Both the position numbers and the translations under genes were made by a program. Source: Cryptomeria japonica (Eukaryota; Streptophyta; Pinopsida; Cupressales; Cupressaceae). From it: a DNA stretch of 60,000 nt. How positions within the stretch are numbered: position 1 is the stretch's first letter; each line of letters starts with the position of its first letter. Below are positions 23,026-35,065 of the stretch, in pieces. The stretch is from contig NC_081413.1 of assembly GCF_030272615.1 (NCBI RefSeq), positions 557,469,136 to 557,529,135 of the forward strand, in the 5' to 3' direction. Under the pieces are notes generated by a model. It worked only from the letters and a program-made list of their open reading frames with translations, was not told the origin of the DNA and made no database searches.

Positions 23026-25513
23026 ATGAAGAGGGAAGGTCCTAAGTTCAACAGAGATAACTTTAAGATATGGAAGGACAGAATGAAGCTATACATTAAA
23101 AGCATGGGTGCTCAACACGGGAACTATGTTGAGAATACTTATGTTGTCCCTACCAGTACTCTCACCAATGATCAAAGAAGAGAAATTCAGGAGAATGGGC
23201 AAGTCATGGAAGCTCTTATCAGCAGTCTATCTTACATTGAGTTTATAGATGTTCAGGATAAAGACAATCCCAAAGATGTATGCGATTCTCTGGAGTCTAT
23301 CTATGGCGGTGATGAGCATGTGAAGAAGGCTAAGGAAGAAAGCCTTAGAGGAAAATTTGAAGACATGCAGATGGTTGAAGGAGAGACCATTCAACAATAT
23401 GGGACAAGGATTAAAACTGTTCTTGGAGACATCAAGAGTGCAGGAGGTACAATGGATGATTCCACCATTGTTAGCAAAGTTTTAAGATCCTTATTACCGG
23501 TCTATGCAATAAGGGTTGCCACTGTTCAGGAGTTGAGATCTATTGACAAGAAAAAGGTATCCCTAGATTCCATCATTGCTAAGTTGACCGCATATGAGCT
23601 AAACAATTATGATGGCAGTGTTCAGAAGATCGATTCAGCCTTTAGAGCATCTGCTGCACTATCTAGAAAGGGTAAAGAAGCTAGTACCAGCTGTGAACCT
23701 AGACAAAGCAGAGATATGGATGATAAGGAGATCCTGATGGAATTTGAAGCTCTTCTTGCCAAGAGACATCCTACGGGAACTAGAAAATACAGAGGTAAGC
23801 TCCCTTTGACATTTTTTTCTTGTAATAAGATAGGGCACATTGTTGTAAACTGTCCCAATAGTGATAATAAGGACAAACCGGAGAAGTTTAAAAATTTCAA
23901 AGGAGGAAATAGAAGAAATTGTCTTGTTGTAGTTGATGAAGGTGTCAATGATGATGAATCAAAAGATGAAGAAAGTGAAGACATAGTGTTTGTAGCCATT
24001 AAGGAAGATGTGTCAGACAAGAAGGCTCTTGTCTCCCGCTTTGATAATTCTAATGAGTGGATTATTGACAGTGGTTGTTCTCACCACATGACTAGTGACC
24101 GGAGAAAGTTTATGTCTTTAAAAGAGTATGATGGAGGTGTACTCCAATTTGGTAATGATGCACCATGTATGGTAAAAGGAAAAGGGTCCATCTCTCTAAA
24201 TGGAAAAAACAGTGCTGATAATGTGTATTGGGTAGAAGGTCTTAGGCATAGCCTTTTGAGTGTTGCTCAGCTGAATGATAAAGGACTCACTCTGGAATTC
24301 AAAGATGGAGTATGCAAAATAAAAGGAAAGAGTGGTGAACTGATGGCCACCGGTATGCAGACCAAAGGTAACTTATTTCAGTTAAATACAAATATCAGTC
24401 AATGTCTAATGGCTAAGTTTGATGACAGTTGGATATGGCATAGGAGACTCTGCCATGTAAATTTTGATAATATTGTGAAGGCCAGTAAGATCAAGGCAGT
24501 TAGAGGATTGCCTGTGCTGAACAAATCGAAGAATCCTTTGTGTAGAGAATGTCAATTGGGGAAAATGTCTTCCTCAACCTTCAAAGGTAAATCTTTCACA
24601 ACAAATAATTTACATGATCTTGTGCATACTGATTTGTGTGGTCCTATGAAAACTAGGAGTGTTCAGGGAGATAGGTACTTTATGATTCTTACTGATGATT
24701 GCTCAAGAATGATGTGGGTCACATTCTTGAAAGACAAGTCTGAAGCTTTTGGAAAGTTCAAAGCCTTCAGAGCACTAGTTGAAAAGGAAAGCGGTAAGAG
24801 AATCAAATGCCTTAGAACTAACCAAGGAGGTGAGTTCACTTCTGGAGACTTCAATAAGTACTGTGAAGAGAATGGCATCAAGAGGTAATTGTCTACCCCC
24901 AGGACTCCACAACAAAATGGCCTACCAGAAAGGAATAACCGGACTATAGTTGAAGCAGCCAGAATGATGCTGATTCAAGGGAAGGTTGCTCACACTTTTT
25001 GGAGAGAAGTGGTGAGCACTGCAATCTACATTATGAACTGGGTACTCATTAAAAAAAAGGTAAGGATAAAACTCCTTATGAGTATTGGACTGGTAAGACT
25101 CCAGTAGTAAGCTACTTTAGAGTGTTTGGTAGCAAGTGTTATATTAAGAGAAGTGAACACCAAAGCAAGTTTGATACAAAATGTGATGAGGGAATATTCC
25201 TAGGGTATTCCACCACGAGCAAAGCTCTCAAGTGTTTTAACAATATGACTCAGAGAATTGTTGAAAGTATCAATGTTAAAGTTGATGAAACCTTTGAGAA
25301 ACCTGAGGAAACCATCAACAAGCGAGCGGTAGATGAACCAGATGTAACCTTGTGGGAACCGGTTGCAAAACAACCTAGTACAAGTAACCGTGCTCCTATA
25401 CCAGTAGATGCTGATGAAGATGAGGATGAAGAGGAAAGGCAAGAGGAATCCGTTAAGGTCATTCCTAGGTATGTAAAGCTACATCATGATCCAAAGTAGA
25501 TCATAGGGGATAA
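23026..25513 (+). pseudogene. Copia gag-protease-integrase, first part of gag-pol, broken
   Basis: From ATG 23026 one frame runs 620 codons to a TAA at 24886. It holds gag ([14 protein letters not shown] start, capsid region to about residue 230) and a knuckle at about residue 265 whose first Cys is Phe. Protease follows ([11 protein letters not shown], residue about 346), then pre-integrase ([21 protein letters not shown]). The integrase core has Asp in HTDLCGP, but the second acidic position is Asn (LRTNQGGEF); the Glu lies after the stop in LPERNNRT. A frame change occurs at the A8 run 25051-25058. The frame continues to 25513, where the non-coding LTR element interrupts it and resumes at 31175. 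Confidence 0.93.
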
Positions 25514-26034
25514 TGTTAGAACATAATGTTATTAGGGATCACATCCTTATAACATTTATATATAATGTTCTAATATAAGGTTATAAAACCTTATATATTA
25601 TATGCTTTATAAGCATATCTCATTTGAAATAATTATAATCTAATAACTATTAGATTATTAATTATTTATGAGTGGGGGTTATTGAAAAGGTGTGACTAGT
25701 GAAGTCACCCTTCCTCCTATATTTAAGGAGGTTCTCTCTCATTTGAGAAGTGTGAGAATTTGGAGCTTTATGGTGAGTTGTATCACTATGCATATGAGGT
25801 ATTATTGGCCATGTGGAAGTATTGGAGGAGTGTCCCCAGGTTCATGTCTATTTTATGATAGATTATATTTGTAAGTGTTTTAATTAAATGATGCTTTATG
25901 GGGTTTTTTACCTGAAAGGGTTTTCCCCATGTATATCTTGTGTAATGCGTACATTTTGCATGTATGTTTCATATTTCATTTACTTTATAATCTTGTTTAT
26001 AATGATTAGTATCCTAAGATCCTAATTTCTAACA
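25514..26034 (+). repeat. 5' LTR of non-coding LTR element
   Basis: 521 bases, TG...CA. It contains a TATA-like CTATATTTAAGG at about 25718-25729. The 60-codon frame within it also occurs in the other LTR and is not a gene. Confidence 0.9.
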
Positions 26035-26046
26035 TGGTATCAGAGC
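26035..26046 (+). promoter_or_regulatory. Primer-binding site, initiator tRNA-Met type
   Basis: TGGTATCAGAGC follows the LTR with no gap. This is the standard plant copia primer site and is intact here. Confidence 0.9.
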
Positions 26047-29000
26047 AGGTTAGGCTAGTACTAATCATTTTTACAGGTTATACTAGAAGACATATAAAAT
26101 TTGATGGAAATCTTATTTATGCTTATCAACAAATTTATGGTAATATCTCTTCCTTTCTACTATGTATTTTTTAGAGAAGTGCATCTTATATTATATTAAA
26201 AAAATAATTATCTTCATTGGCCAATGTGATTACAATAAAAAGTTGGCCTCATAAAAGTTGACATTTGAGCATACATCATAAGAGGTAAATTTTTTTTTTT
26301 TTTCAAAATTTGGCTTTGAGATTTTTTATTTCATCAACATCATAAATTAATTACATTAATAAATAAACCATTATTTCAATTACTATTAAATCAAATTTAT
26401 ATTAAGTGGATACTTGATAATTGACAAGACTTTTTAATAGATTGCATCATATATAATATATGTGGATATCTAAATAAAGATTATGATATCCCTATTTATA
26501 TATTCATTCCTTTACAATACCATATAATACATTATAGTATAGTGTAAAAAAATAATATTTTAGCTTTCTAGATTCCTTACTAACTATATATATACAAAAA
26601 TATATCTCAAATAAGACTATCATGATTCTTTCCAACAAGACTAGATTTATTTTCAAGAGGATCTAACGTATATACAATTTAATAATACGATATCTAACTA
26701 TATCTCCATGATAATTTTTTAATAACCTTAGGAAAATCCATCCCACAACTTCTTCTCTTGCTAAAATATCTTCACTTGATTGATTTTTGAGATTAAATCA
26801 ATTAAAAAATTTATAAATGAGTTACACCATCTCAAAACAAGTACATGAACACAACCATTTTAAATTCATCATATATCAAATAGTTTAATGTTTCCATCGA
26901 TCTTATTGATTTTATACATTTTTTGAGGTATGTTCTCTTTAATAGATCAAAATCCTATACAAAATCTAAATCTATATGATGTGCCTTTTGTGAAAAGGTA
27001 ACTATCCTTTAATATTGACAATGAATTGTTATGGGTCAACCACAATGATCAATTAATATTAAACTAGTTATCATAAAAAGCATTGATGCAGAGCATCTAT
27101 CACAACCATAAAACCTTCATTTAAGGGTAGACTTCAAACTTGAATCAAGAGGCATATAAAAAGATAAAAAATTCTTCTCAACTCCAAACTAATTTCAAAG
27201 GTTATATTACATCCCTAAAAACCTTCATTCAAAATTTTAGATCATAATATTCACCATAACATGAGAGAACAAATTCTTTATTGCCATGGAATACCCTAGT
27301 TGAGGGTTTCATCCTTCAAAAATTATTTTCACCAAAATAACCACACAAAATTCAATTCTTAACCAAATTAAGTAAGACAAAAAGAAATGGAAAGAAGATT
27401 TAGAGAAATTTCCAACACATATAGCCTTTTTTCATTACTATTCTTCATGTGACCACACCAAATGCTACAACCGGATTGTTGTTGCCTTCACCAATCTACC
27501 TTTCACCATGAACTGTAACAAAAATTCATCAATAAAATTTACAATATTTCTCTTAAATACAATCGCGTCGGTCAGAATTTATATTACTGAGTTACACAAT
27601 TCCTCTCAAAATTTGAACCAGATCCAACGGTTAAATAAAAAGTTATGATCCTTTTCCCAAAAATGGGTAACCCTTGGTAGGGTTTTGACAATTATTGTAA
27701 AGATAAACATATCTTGCCAAATACTCCACAAAAATGCATAAGAAATGATTCATCTGAAATATATTTCATTAATATATCATTCAATAACTTCTACATATAA
27801 AAATTACACCAAATGGGATCCTCCATGGATCTATGACAACCACAGATTCCTTAAAACCTCATAACAGTTTGAGGGTTTGATGAATAATCTTTGTCAAATC
27901 CCCTCCAAACTGATCTACCCTCTTGATTTCGACCAAACATGGTTTTATAAACCATTTCCAACTTCTTTATAACTACTCTAACCACCTCATGACCAATGGA
28001 TTTTATTTTTACACTTTTGTTGCACCTTTTGGCAATGTTGCAACTTTACAATTTTTACAATTTTTGTATTTTTGACATAAATGACTCTAACCCTTACATG
28101 GACACTTTTAACACTTGAAGATGGACCAAATATGATATCTTTGGATAAAACGGCTCACTTAGAAGGAAAGAGATGCAACTCTTAATGTGCCATGTGAAAG
28201 CACGAGCTTTTTACGTATAAGTTAGACACGTCAAAGAGAGTCATATGTACTTTATGAATAAACATGTAAAAGCTTTTTATGGAAATGCTTCATTAGTCCA
28301 ACCTAAAATCTACATTTTATTTTATTTTTCAAAATGCACAAGGGAAGTGTACTCTTTGAAAGAATTCAATTCAAATAGATTAAGACTGCAATTGTAGTTG
28401 GATACGCACAGAATAAATAATTTGATTTCATGAAGAATAGTCTTACTGGGGCTTCTTTCACAATGTTATAAGAGATGGTGTAGACTTGTCCTTTCCTATA
28501 TCATCCATTATAAGTGTTGATATTTCATAATTCCCTTATAACTGTTCTTAATAATATCTTTGATAGTCATTTAGTATGAGTGGATGTAGTAATGTCTCTT
28601 TTGTCATTTTATGCTATCTTTTATAAATAACTTGTTAGTGAGACATGAACAAATAAACAAGCACTTCATAACTAATGGTGTTGATCCTTCCATATGAATT
28701 TTTAATACAGTTGATTCATCTAGTCTTAGTTCATATTTTCATGTGACCCTCCCAAAGTACCTGTTATTATTTATATTAGTCCTTTAAGTGCATCACAAAA
28801 AGTCACATGTGAACTAGTGGGAATAAAGGAAGGAACATCACGATTTATCTCAAATTTAAATTTTTATAGGTATTTGATGGAGGATATGCCTTATGTTTAA
28901 CATTAAGAATATTCTTGATTATAGTATGTTTGATAAGCAAATTCCTTGATATCAAACTATCACAATGATAAACAGGAAATCATATATCTATCTATAAATG

Positions 29001-29739
29001 TAGGGTAAAATATTTTCTTATGAAATGTACAAGCTAGTAAATATGCATAAGTAAATTAAAAAATTTCTCATTAGCATCTTTTTTAGAGATCCAAGTGATT
29101 TGTTATTCTATTCTATATTTGGTCCATTTTTTTTTATTATTATTTTTTTTTTCAATCATACTATAATGGGTGACTATCGCCCTTATAAACTGTCTAGGGA
29201 GCAAACCTAGAAAGGATAGCTCACTCGTTGCCTATTTTTTTATGGATCATTACTATATGTAGTAGCATGTCTATTTTTGTATTTTAAACAAGAAAACAAA
29301 TTATTCATTCCTATTCTCATGAAAATATATGTTGATGTCCTTTCTACCAATCATTGGACTATATTTTATATTTATAAGGAATATTATATGATCTTTAGCA
29401 AATGACAAAAATAATATTGTGTTCTTTCTTTGCACCAAAGATCAAGTTTAATTGATTACTATGTTACTAACTATATTGTTTCTTTTATGACGAGGTTATG
29501 TTTTATTATGCAAATTGGTGCAAGCGTTATTATATGGATGGTGCAATACTTTAATGAGAAGACTATCTTCTATCTGTCTTTGAATCAAATGGGCAAAATA
29601 TGAATGTAGCTCTTGAAGAATCAATATGGCCTTGAAGATTTATGGAAGAGTTCCATTTGGATAAATATGGAAGTACCATATTACTTGAAGTTACTTTACT
29701 CTTTCTAGAGAATATCATTTCTAAAGATCAAAATGAACA

Positions 29740-29930
29740 TTGAAGATCATGGGCACCTCACTCAAGTGAAAGCATTCTATAATAAAGGCACCTTGAAGAT
29801 CATGGGCACCTCACTCAAGTGAAAATATTCTATAATAAAGGCACCTTGAAGATCATGGGCACCTCACTCAAGTGAAATCATTCTATAATAAAGACAGTTT
29901 GAAGATCATGAGCACATACTATATACTATA
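29740..29930 (+). repeat. 53-base tandem repeat, 3-4 copies
   Basis: The unit starts TTGAAGATCATGGGCACCTC and includes TCAAGTGAAA and ATAATAAAGGCACC. Starts fall at about 29741, 29794, 29847 and 29900, exactly 53 bases apart. The last copy is diverged. It lies in the non-coding interior of the LTR element. Confidence 0.85.
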
Positions 29931-29985
29931 ATTTTAGCCATCACTTTGAAATCCTCTATGCAGTGATTGGCTTTGAGGTGATGCC

Positions 29986-30651
29986 ATTAAGGGGGAGTGT
30001 ACATGACACCACCTAGTGGCTAAATCCTAGATTTAAGACCTAATAGGCATTATATGCTCCAAATTCAATAATGCTTGGCCTTAGGTGATGCCATTAAGGG
30101 GGAGTGTTCATGCCAATGACACCACCTAGTGGCTAAATCCTAGTTTTTAAATCCTACAGGTAGGCATATGTCCTAATAGGTATGAAATAAGACCTATATA
30201 GGCATTAGTAAGTCCTTTAAGCCTGCAGATAGGCATATGTAAGTCCTTTTTGTTTTAATTACTGCAGGTAGGCATTAGTAAGTCCTATACGCACATTTGT
30301 GCTTAAGTCCTACGGGCATTTGTAAATTCTTCTCCTTGTAAATCTTCCACTTGTAAAAGCATTGTATTAAGACCTATGGGCACTATGTAATGAACTTGGG
30401 GAGAGGCTAATTTGAGGGGACCGCGACTCCAATATAATTTTTTAAGACCTCACAACATCATTTTTAAAACACTGGGATTATAAATTATGACAAGATGACT
30501 TTCATGTAGTCCGGAATGCATGATCTTCATGTTGGCATATATTTGTGTCCCTATTTATCACTGTCAACGAAGACCTATGTTACTGGGGTGCTTCATTTTT
30601 TCTTCTATGGAAATTGACATGTGATCCCCTATTAACATTAAGGGGGAGTGT
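29986..30651 (+). repeat. Three polypurine-tract copies before the 3' LTR
   Basis: The 15-base string ATTAAGGGGGAGTGT occurs at 29986-30000, 30093-30107 and 30637-30651. Only the last one abuts the real LTR (LTR start 30649). The first two sit in a local duplication that also repeats GACACCACCTAGTGGCTAAA. Between 30170 and 30390 short GGTAGGCATTAGTAAGTCCT-like repeats follow. Confidence 0.85.
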
Positions 30652-31169
30652 TAGAACATAATGTTATTAGGGATCACATCCTTATAACATTTATAAATAA
30701 TGTTCTAATATAAGGTTATAAAACCTTATATATTATATGCTTTATAAGCATATCCCATTTGAAATAATTATAATCTAATAACTATTAGATTATTAATTAT
30801 TTATGAGTGGGGGTTATTGAAAAGGTGTGACTAGTGAAGTCACCCTTCCTCCTATATTTAAGGAGGTTCTCTCTCATTTGAGAGGTGTGAGAATTTGGAG
30901 CTTTATGGTGAGTTGTATCACTATGCATATGAGGTATTATTGGCCATGTGGAAGTATTGGAGGAGTGTCCCCAGGTTCATGTCTATTTTATGATAGACTA
31001 TATTTGTAAGTGTTTTAATTAAATGATGCTTTATGGGGTTTTTTACCCGAAAGGGTTTTCCCCATGTATATCTTGTGTAATGTGTACATTTTGCATGTAT
31101 GTTTCATATTTCGTTTACTTTATAGTCTTGTTTATAATGATTAGTATCCTAAGATCCTAATTTCTAACA
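30649..31169 (+). repeat. 3' LTR of non-coding LTR element
   Basis: 521 bases, same ends as 25514-26034, with about eight single-base differences counted by eye. It is followed directly by the second GATAA target copy and the resumed copia pol frame. Confidence 0.9.
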
Positions 31170-31174
31170 GATAA

Positions 31175-32768
31175 GGATGCAAGAATACTTACAAGAAGAA
31201 AGGCTAGAGAGAATTCTTGCATGATTTCTGAATTTGAGCCCAAAACATTTAAAGAGGAACACAAAGATGAAGACTGGATTAAGGCTATGGAAGAGGAACT
31301 TGGCTAGAAAGAAAAGAATGGTACATGGTCTTTGGTACCCAGACCTGAGCATAAAAATGTTATTGGCACCAAATGGGTTTTTAGAAACAAGCTGAATGAA
31401 GATGGCACAGTGGTAAGAAACAAAGCAAGATTGGTATGTAAGGGATATGCTCAAGAAGAAGGAGACTACTATAGAGAAACCTTTTCTCTAGTAGCTAGAT
31501 TGGAAGGAGTTTGAATGCTACTTGCATATGTAGCCTTCAAGGGATTCAAAGTGTATCAGATGGATGTGAAATCTACATTCCTGAATGGAATACTTGAAGA
31601 GGAAGTGTATATAGAGCAACTAGATGGGTTTTCCCTATCAGAAGACAGTGATATGGTGTGTAGGCTACATAAAGCCTTGTATGGATTGAAGCAAGTACCT
31701 AGAGCATGGTATGAATAGTTACACTCCCATCTTGTGAAGATTGAATTTGAAAGAACAAGTGAAGATAGCAATATCTATCTGAAGTCAGAAGGAGATCATA
31801 TTTTGATCTGTAAGTGTTTGTTGATGACATAATTTTTGGTGGAGATGACAAGATGATCCATGCATTTGCAGATGAAATGAAGAAGGAATTCAAGATGTCA
31901 CTAACTGGAGAGATTAAGTTCTTCATTGGACTAAAGAATCAACAAATGAAAGATGATATCTTTATCACTCAGTCCAAGTATGTTAAAGAGGTGTTGGACC
32001 TTTGGTATGGAAGACAACAAACCGGTTCGTACACCAATGATGACCAGTTGTAAATTGTCAAAAGAAGATGACTCGGCATTGGTGAATGAGAAGGAATACC
32101 AGTCAATGATTGGTAAGTTGCACTATGTAGTACACAGCAGACCGGACATTGCACATGCAGTGGGCATTGCTACAAGTTTTCAGAAAAGTCCAAGAGAATC
32201 CCACTTGGTAGCAGTCAAGCGGATTCTTAGATATCTGAAGGGAACTATAGATTATGGATTGTGGTATCCATACAGTAATGATTTCAATCTCAAGGTATTT
32301 AGAGATGACGATTGGGCTGGTAATGTGGACAACAGGAAGAGCACAACCCGTGGTGCATTCTTTCTTGGTGGAAGACTAGTCTCATGGATGAGCAAGTAGC
32401 AGAGTTGTATCTCTCAGTCTACAGTAGAAGCAAAATATGTAGCAGCATTTATGAACTACACTCAGACAATTTGGATGAAGCATGTATTAAGTGGTTTCAA
32501 AGTCCCTGTATCTGAACCGGTGAGTATATTTTGTGACAACACAAGTACAATTAATATTTCCAAGAATCCGATATTGCATGCTAGAACCAAGAACTTCGAG
32601 CTCAAGTATCACTTCTTGAGGGAGAAAGTTCATAACAAAGAGGTTGTATTGGAACATGTTTCCAGTAAGGATCAGTTAGCAGATATTTTCACCAAGCCTC
32701 TACCGAAGGCTAAATTTACCTATTTAAGAGGTGAATTAGTGGTGTTGCCCCTTCAAGAGGTGAACTAA
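31175..32768 (+). pseudogene. Copia reverse transcriptase-RNase H, second part of gag-pol, broken
   Basis: The reading frame resumes from 25513 (DARILTRRKA). RT motifs in order: [45 protein letters not shown] (first catalytic Asp), [19 protein letters not shown] (usual YVDD; both acids kept, near 31815). Then follow SMIGKLHYV, the RNase H start with DWAGNVDNRKS, IFCDNTSTINI, and ADIFTKPLPK close to the end. In-frame stops occur near 31305, 31513 and 32397, and the frame shifts around 31720-31950. The product would be the copia polymerase; the copy is dead but clearly recognisable. Confidence 0.93.
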
Positions 32769-33002
32769 AGGTATGTGCTCCACATCAGTCAGGTATTGCA
32801 TTGTCAAATCTTTTTCAGGATTGATGTGTTGATGGATGCTACTCCTCAAGGGGAGCAACATAATGGAACATGGATGTTTGTGCCTCCACTTTGGCATTGT
32901 TGTCAAAGGGGGAGAAGATGTGAAGCAGAGAAGATATCTGCAATTTTGAAGACATATTATGGAAGAAGATGTAGAGATATCTTTGTGTATTGCCATCAAT
33001 GC
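32769..33002 (+). other. Copia 3' untranslated region
   Basis: Short non-coding stretch between the end of RNase H and the polypurine tract. Nothing else was seen. Confidence 0.6.
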
Positions 33003-33015
33003 CAAAGGGAGAGAT
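33003..33015 (+). promoter_or_regulatory. Copia polypurine tract
   Basis: CAAAGGGAGAGAT lies directly before the 3' LTR start TGTTGGCATATG and has the usual form for plant copia elements. Confidence 0.85.
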
Positions 33016-33926
33016 TGTTGGCATATGAGCAGAGTTTGATGACATGATAGGATTGTATGTTGTCATTGATGTCAATATGCTGAAGTATGAACCGGTATAT
33101 TGAAGTAAGCAAACTGGCAAGAGAACCGGTATGATGGTATGAAGTGAACCGGTATGATGATGTAAACCCGTATATGCAAAAATATGAACTGGTATATGCA
33201 AAGTTTGTATCGGGGTTTCATTTGATATGACTACCGGTTGGTAGTCTTTGCTTCAGGGTTTCCAACTGATGCATTCCAAGTCTGTGTGATTCGACCGACG
33301 ACATCCTGTGATGAGTTAGCATTGAAATGAAGATCAGACCATGTTGCCACGTCAGCCTTGTGCGCGTGAAGAATCTCCTTGAGGATCTTGCATGAAGAAG
33401 ATTGATTCTATCTACCTCAGGAATGTGCAAAATCTTAGTAAATGGTGGAGAACGCGTGATGGGTTATCAGCTTCCAGAAGTAGCAAAGAACAAATGGTGC
33501 ATAATGTCTTGAGATTTGTTCAAGATTGTTTTACCCTATGTAATGTGTTTAAACGGTCAGGATTGGACCGACTGTATTGTTAACCTAGATGCTTAGGGCT
33601 TTAGGTTTTTGCCACCGACTTAATTGTTGTCTATAAGGTTGATGATGATTCTCATTTGAAGTTGTTGGCAAATGAATGTGTGTGAAGTGATTCTTTCCAG
33701 ATCGAAGTAGTGAGTAGAGATCTGCAGAGTGTGATTGCAGATGTAAAGGAACTGAAGCGGATCTGCCTTGGCATTAAGTGTTGTTCAGATCAGTGTATTA
33801 CCTGTTGACTTCTAACCATTTCAGCAGATGGAAAATCCCTTTACGAGGTAGCTTTAACAAGCTTTTTGTAAATCCTTTAACAGGGCGACTCAAAATCATT
33901 GAGTTCTTTAAATCCTCTGACAAAGT
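33016..33926 (+). repeat. Copia 3' LTR, first part
   Basis: It matches 21462 onward of the 5' LTR up to CCTCTGACAAAG. It is then cut by the inner Tat element, whose target duplication AAAGT occupies 33922-33926. The rest is at 50453-51024. The two copia LTRs are visibly more diverged from each other than those of the inner elements. Confidence 0.92.
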
Positions 33927-34694
33927 TGTAGACACCCAAAATTGTCCAGTCTAATTAAATAAATATTCTTATTTATTTAATTACTTTAGCCTAATTCTTC
34001 TATTAATTAAATAAATCTTTATTTATTTAATTAATTCATTTATCCTCTTCTAATCCTTATTTCTCATTTAAATAAATACATTTATTTATTTAAATTATCC
34101 TTTTCCTAAATTAAATAAATATCTTATTTATTTAATTGATCTCACTCCTTCTATTAATTAAATAAATCTTTATTTATTTAATTAATTCATTAACCTTTTC
34201 TACCCATGACACATGTCATTCATCTCTTAATTCATACACTACCTACCCCTTTCATTATTTTATTATTTATTTTACCTACCCTCTAATCATAGCTGACCTC
34301 CTTTTACACCTCTCAATCTTATCCCTCCATTTCATATTGTGTCTTCTATATAAGGAGATACTTCCTTCATTATCAAACCCTAACCACTTGATCAATTGAC
34401 TACTTGGCATATTGGATCCTACTTGCAACCACATTCCGTTCTTTGTTGAGCTCTTGTGCACATAAAATCTGAGAGCAAATATATCAAGCAAGATCAATGG
34501 AGATAGGAAGAATGGAGATCCAAACCCTATTAGACATGTGATGGTATAATCTTTGTGATTTCATTTGATTTGCATTGTCTTAGGCAATCTTCATATGTTA
34601 TGGTGGATCTTTGTTGTTGTTAGGCTAGGGTTTTGTGGTTGAATTCATTTAGCCTTTCAATATCGTTATTGTTAATCCATTTTCACCATATACA
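33927..34694 (+). repeat. 5' LTR of inner Tat element, 768 bases
   Basis: It begins TGTAGACACCC and ends CCATATACA. It contains five consecutive AT palindromes in 33953-34190, each built from AATTAAATAAAT and its complement around a 2-6 base centre. A TATA box, TATATAAGG, is at 34347-34355. Confidence 0.92.
34347..34355 (+). promoter_or_regulatory. LTR TATA box
   Basis: TATATAAGG in the 5' LTR of the inner Tat element; the same motif is at 50105-50113 in the 3' LTR. It probably sets the start of the genomic transcript about 30 bases downstream. Confidence 0.6.
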
Positions 34695-34697
34695 TTT

Positions 34698-34715
34698 TGG
34701 TACGTCTGGTGGGAC
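34698..34715 (+). promoter_or_regulatory. Primer-binding site of inner Tat element
   Basis: TGGTACGTCTGGTGGGAC starts three bases after the LTR end and has the same form as the site in the TR-GAG element (TGGCACGCCCGGTGGGAC). I do not assign the tRNA. Confidence 0.65.
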
Positions 34716-34802
34716 TCTTGTCCCTTTTGCATTTAACATTTTTGTTGTAGATTTTGTGTTTGAAGTTGTAGATCTGACATTTTCGATAACATTTCGACAT
34801 TT

Positions 34803-35028
34803 TCGCGTCTGCGCACTTTCGGGTCGCATTTTTGATTTTTTGCCGCATCTGTGACATCTGGAACCGCATCTGCATCCTCGACAGTATTTTTTTTTTTTTT
34901 TTGCAGATTTTGAAAACCGCGTCTGTGTTCCTCAGTCGCGTTTGGGTTCTAAAACCGCATCTGTGTCTCGCAGAAACACGTCTGCGTCAGAGAGTCGCGT
35001 CTGTGTTTGGGGTAACCGCGTCTATGTG
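34803..35028 (+). repeat. Leader array of CGCGTCTGTG motifs (first cluster)
   Basis: About nine copies of CGC(G/A)TCTGTG or a close variant occur in 226 bases, mostly preceded by AAC, ACC or GTC. They alternate with short spacers and a T18-type run at 34887-34902. No frame is conserved. Confidence 0.75.
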
Positions 35029-35065
35029 CGTTGATTTCTTTTTTGGGGGGGGGGGAGTTTTATTG

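Larger units (their letters stand above)
25514..31169 (+). mobile_element. Non-coding LTR element (LARD-like, copia-type ends) inside copia pol
   Basis: Two 521-base LTRs (25514-26034, 30649-31169) begin TGTTAGAAC and end TTTCTAACA. The perfect target duplication GATAA is at 25509-25513 and 31170-31174. The PBS is the classic TGGTATCAGAGC at 26035, and a purine tract ends at 30648. The 4.6 kb interior is AT-rich and has no gag or pol frame that I can find; 26047-29700 shows nothing beyond AT-rich sequence. The LTRs differ at about 8 of 521 positions by eye, so insertion is fairly recent. It interrupts the copia pol frame exactly, with codons continuing across one copy of the duplication. Confidence 0.92.

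Noticed and set aside
26047-29700. Hidden gag or pol in the non-coding LTR element
   Set aside because: Looked for copia motifs (DSG protease, YVDD, integrase acids, RNase H end) on both strands and found none; the sequence is AT-rich with stops in all frames.
25692-31009. Two nearly identical 60-codon frames (25692-25874, 30827-31009)
   Set aside because: They are LTR sequence duplicated with the element, not genes.
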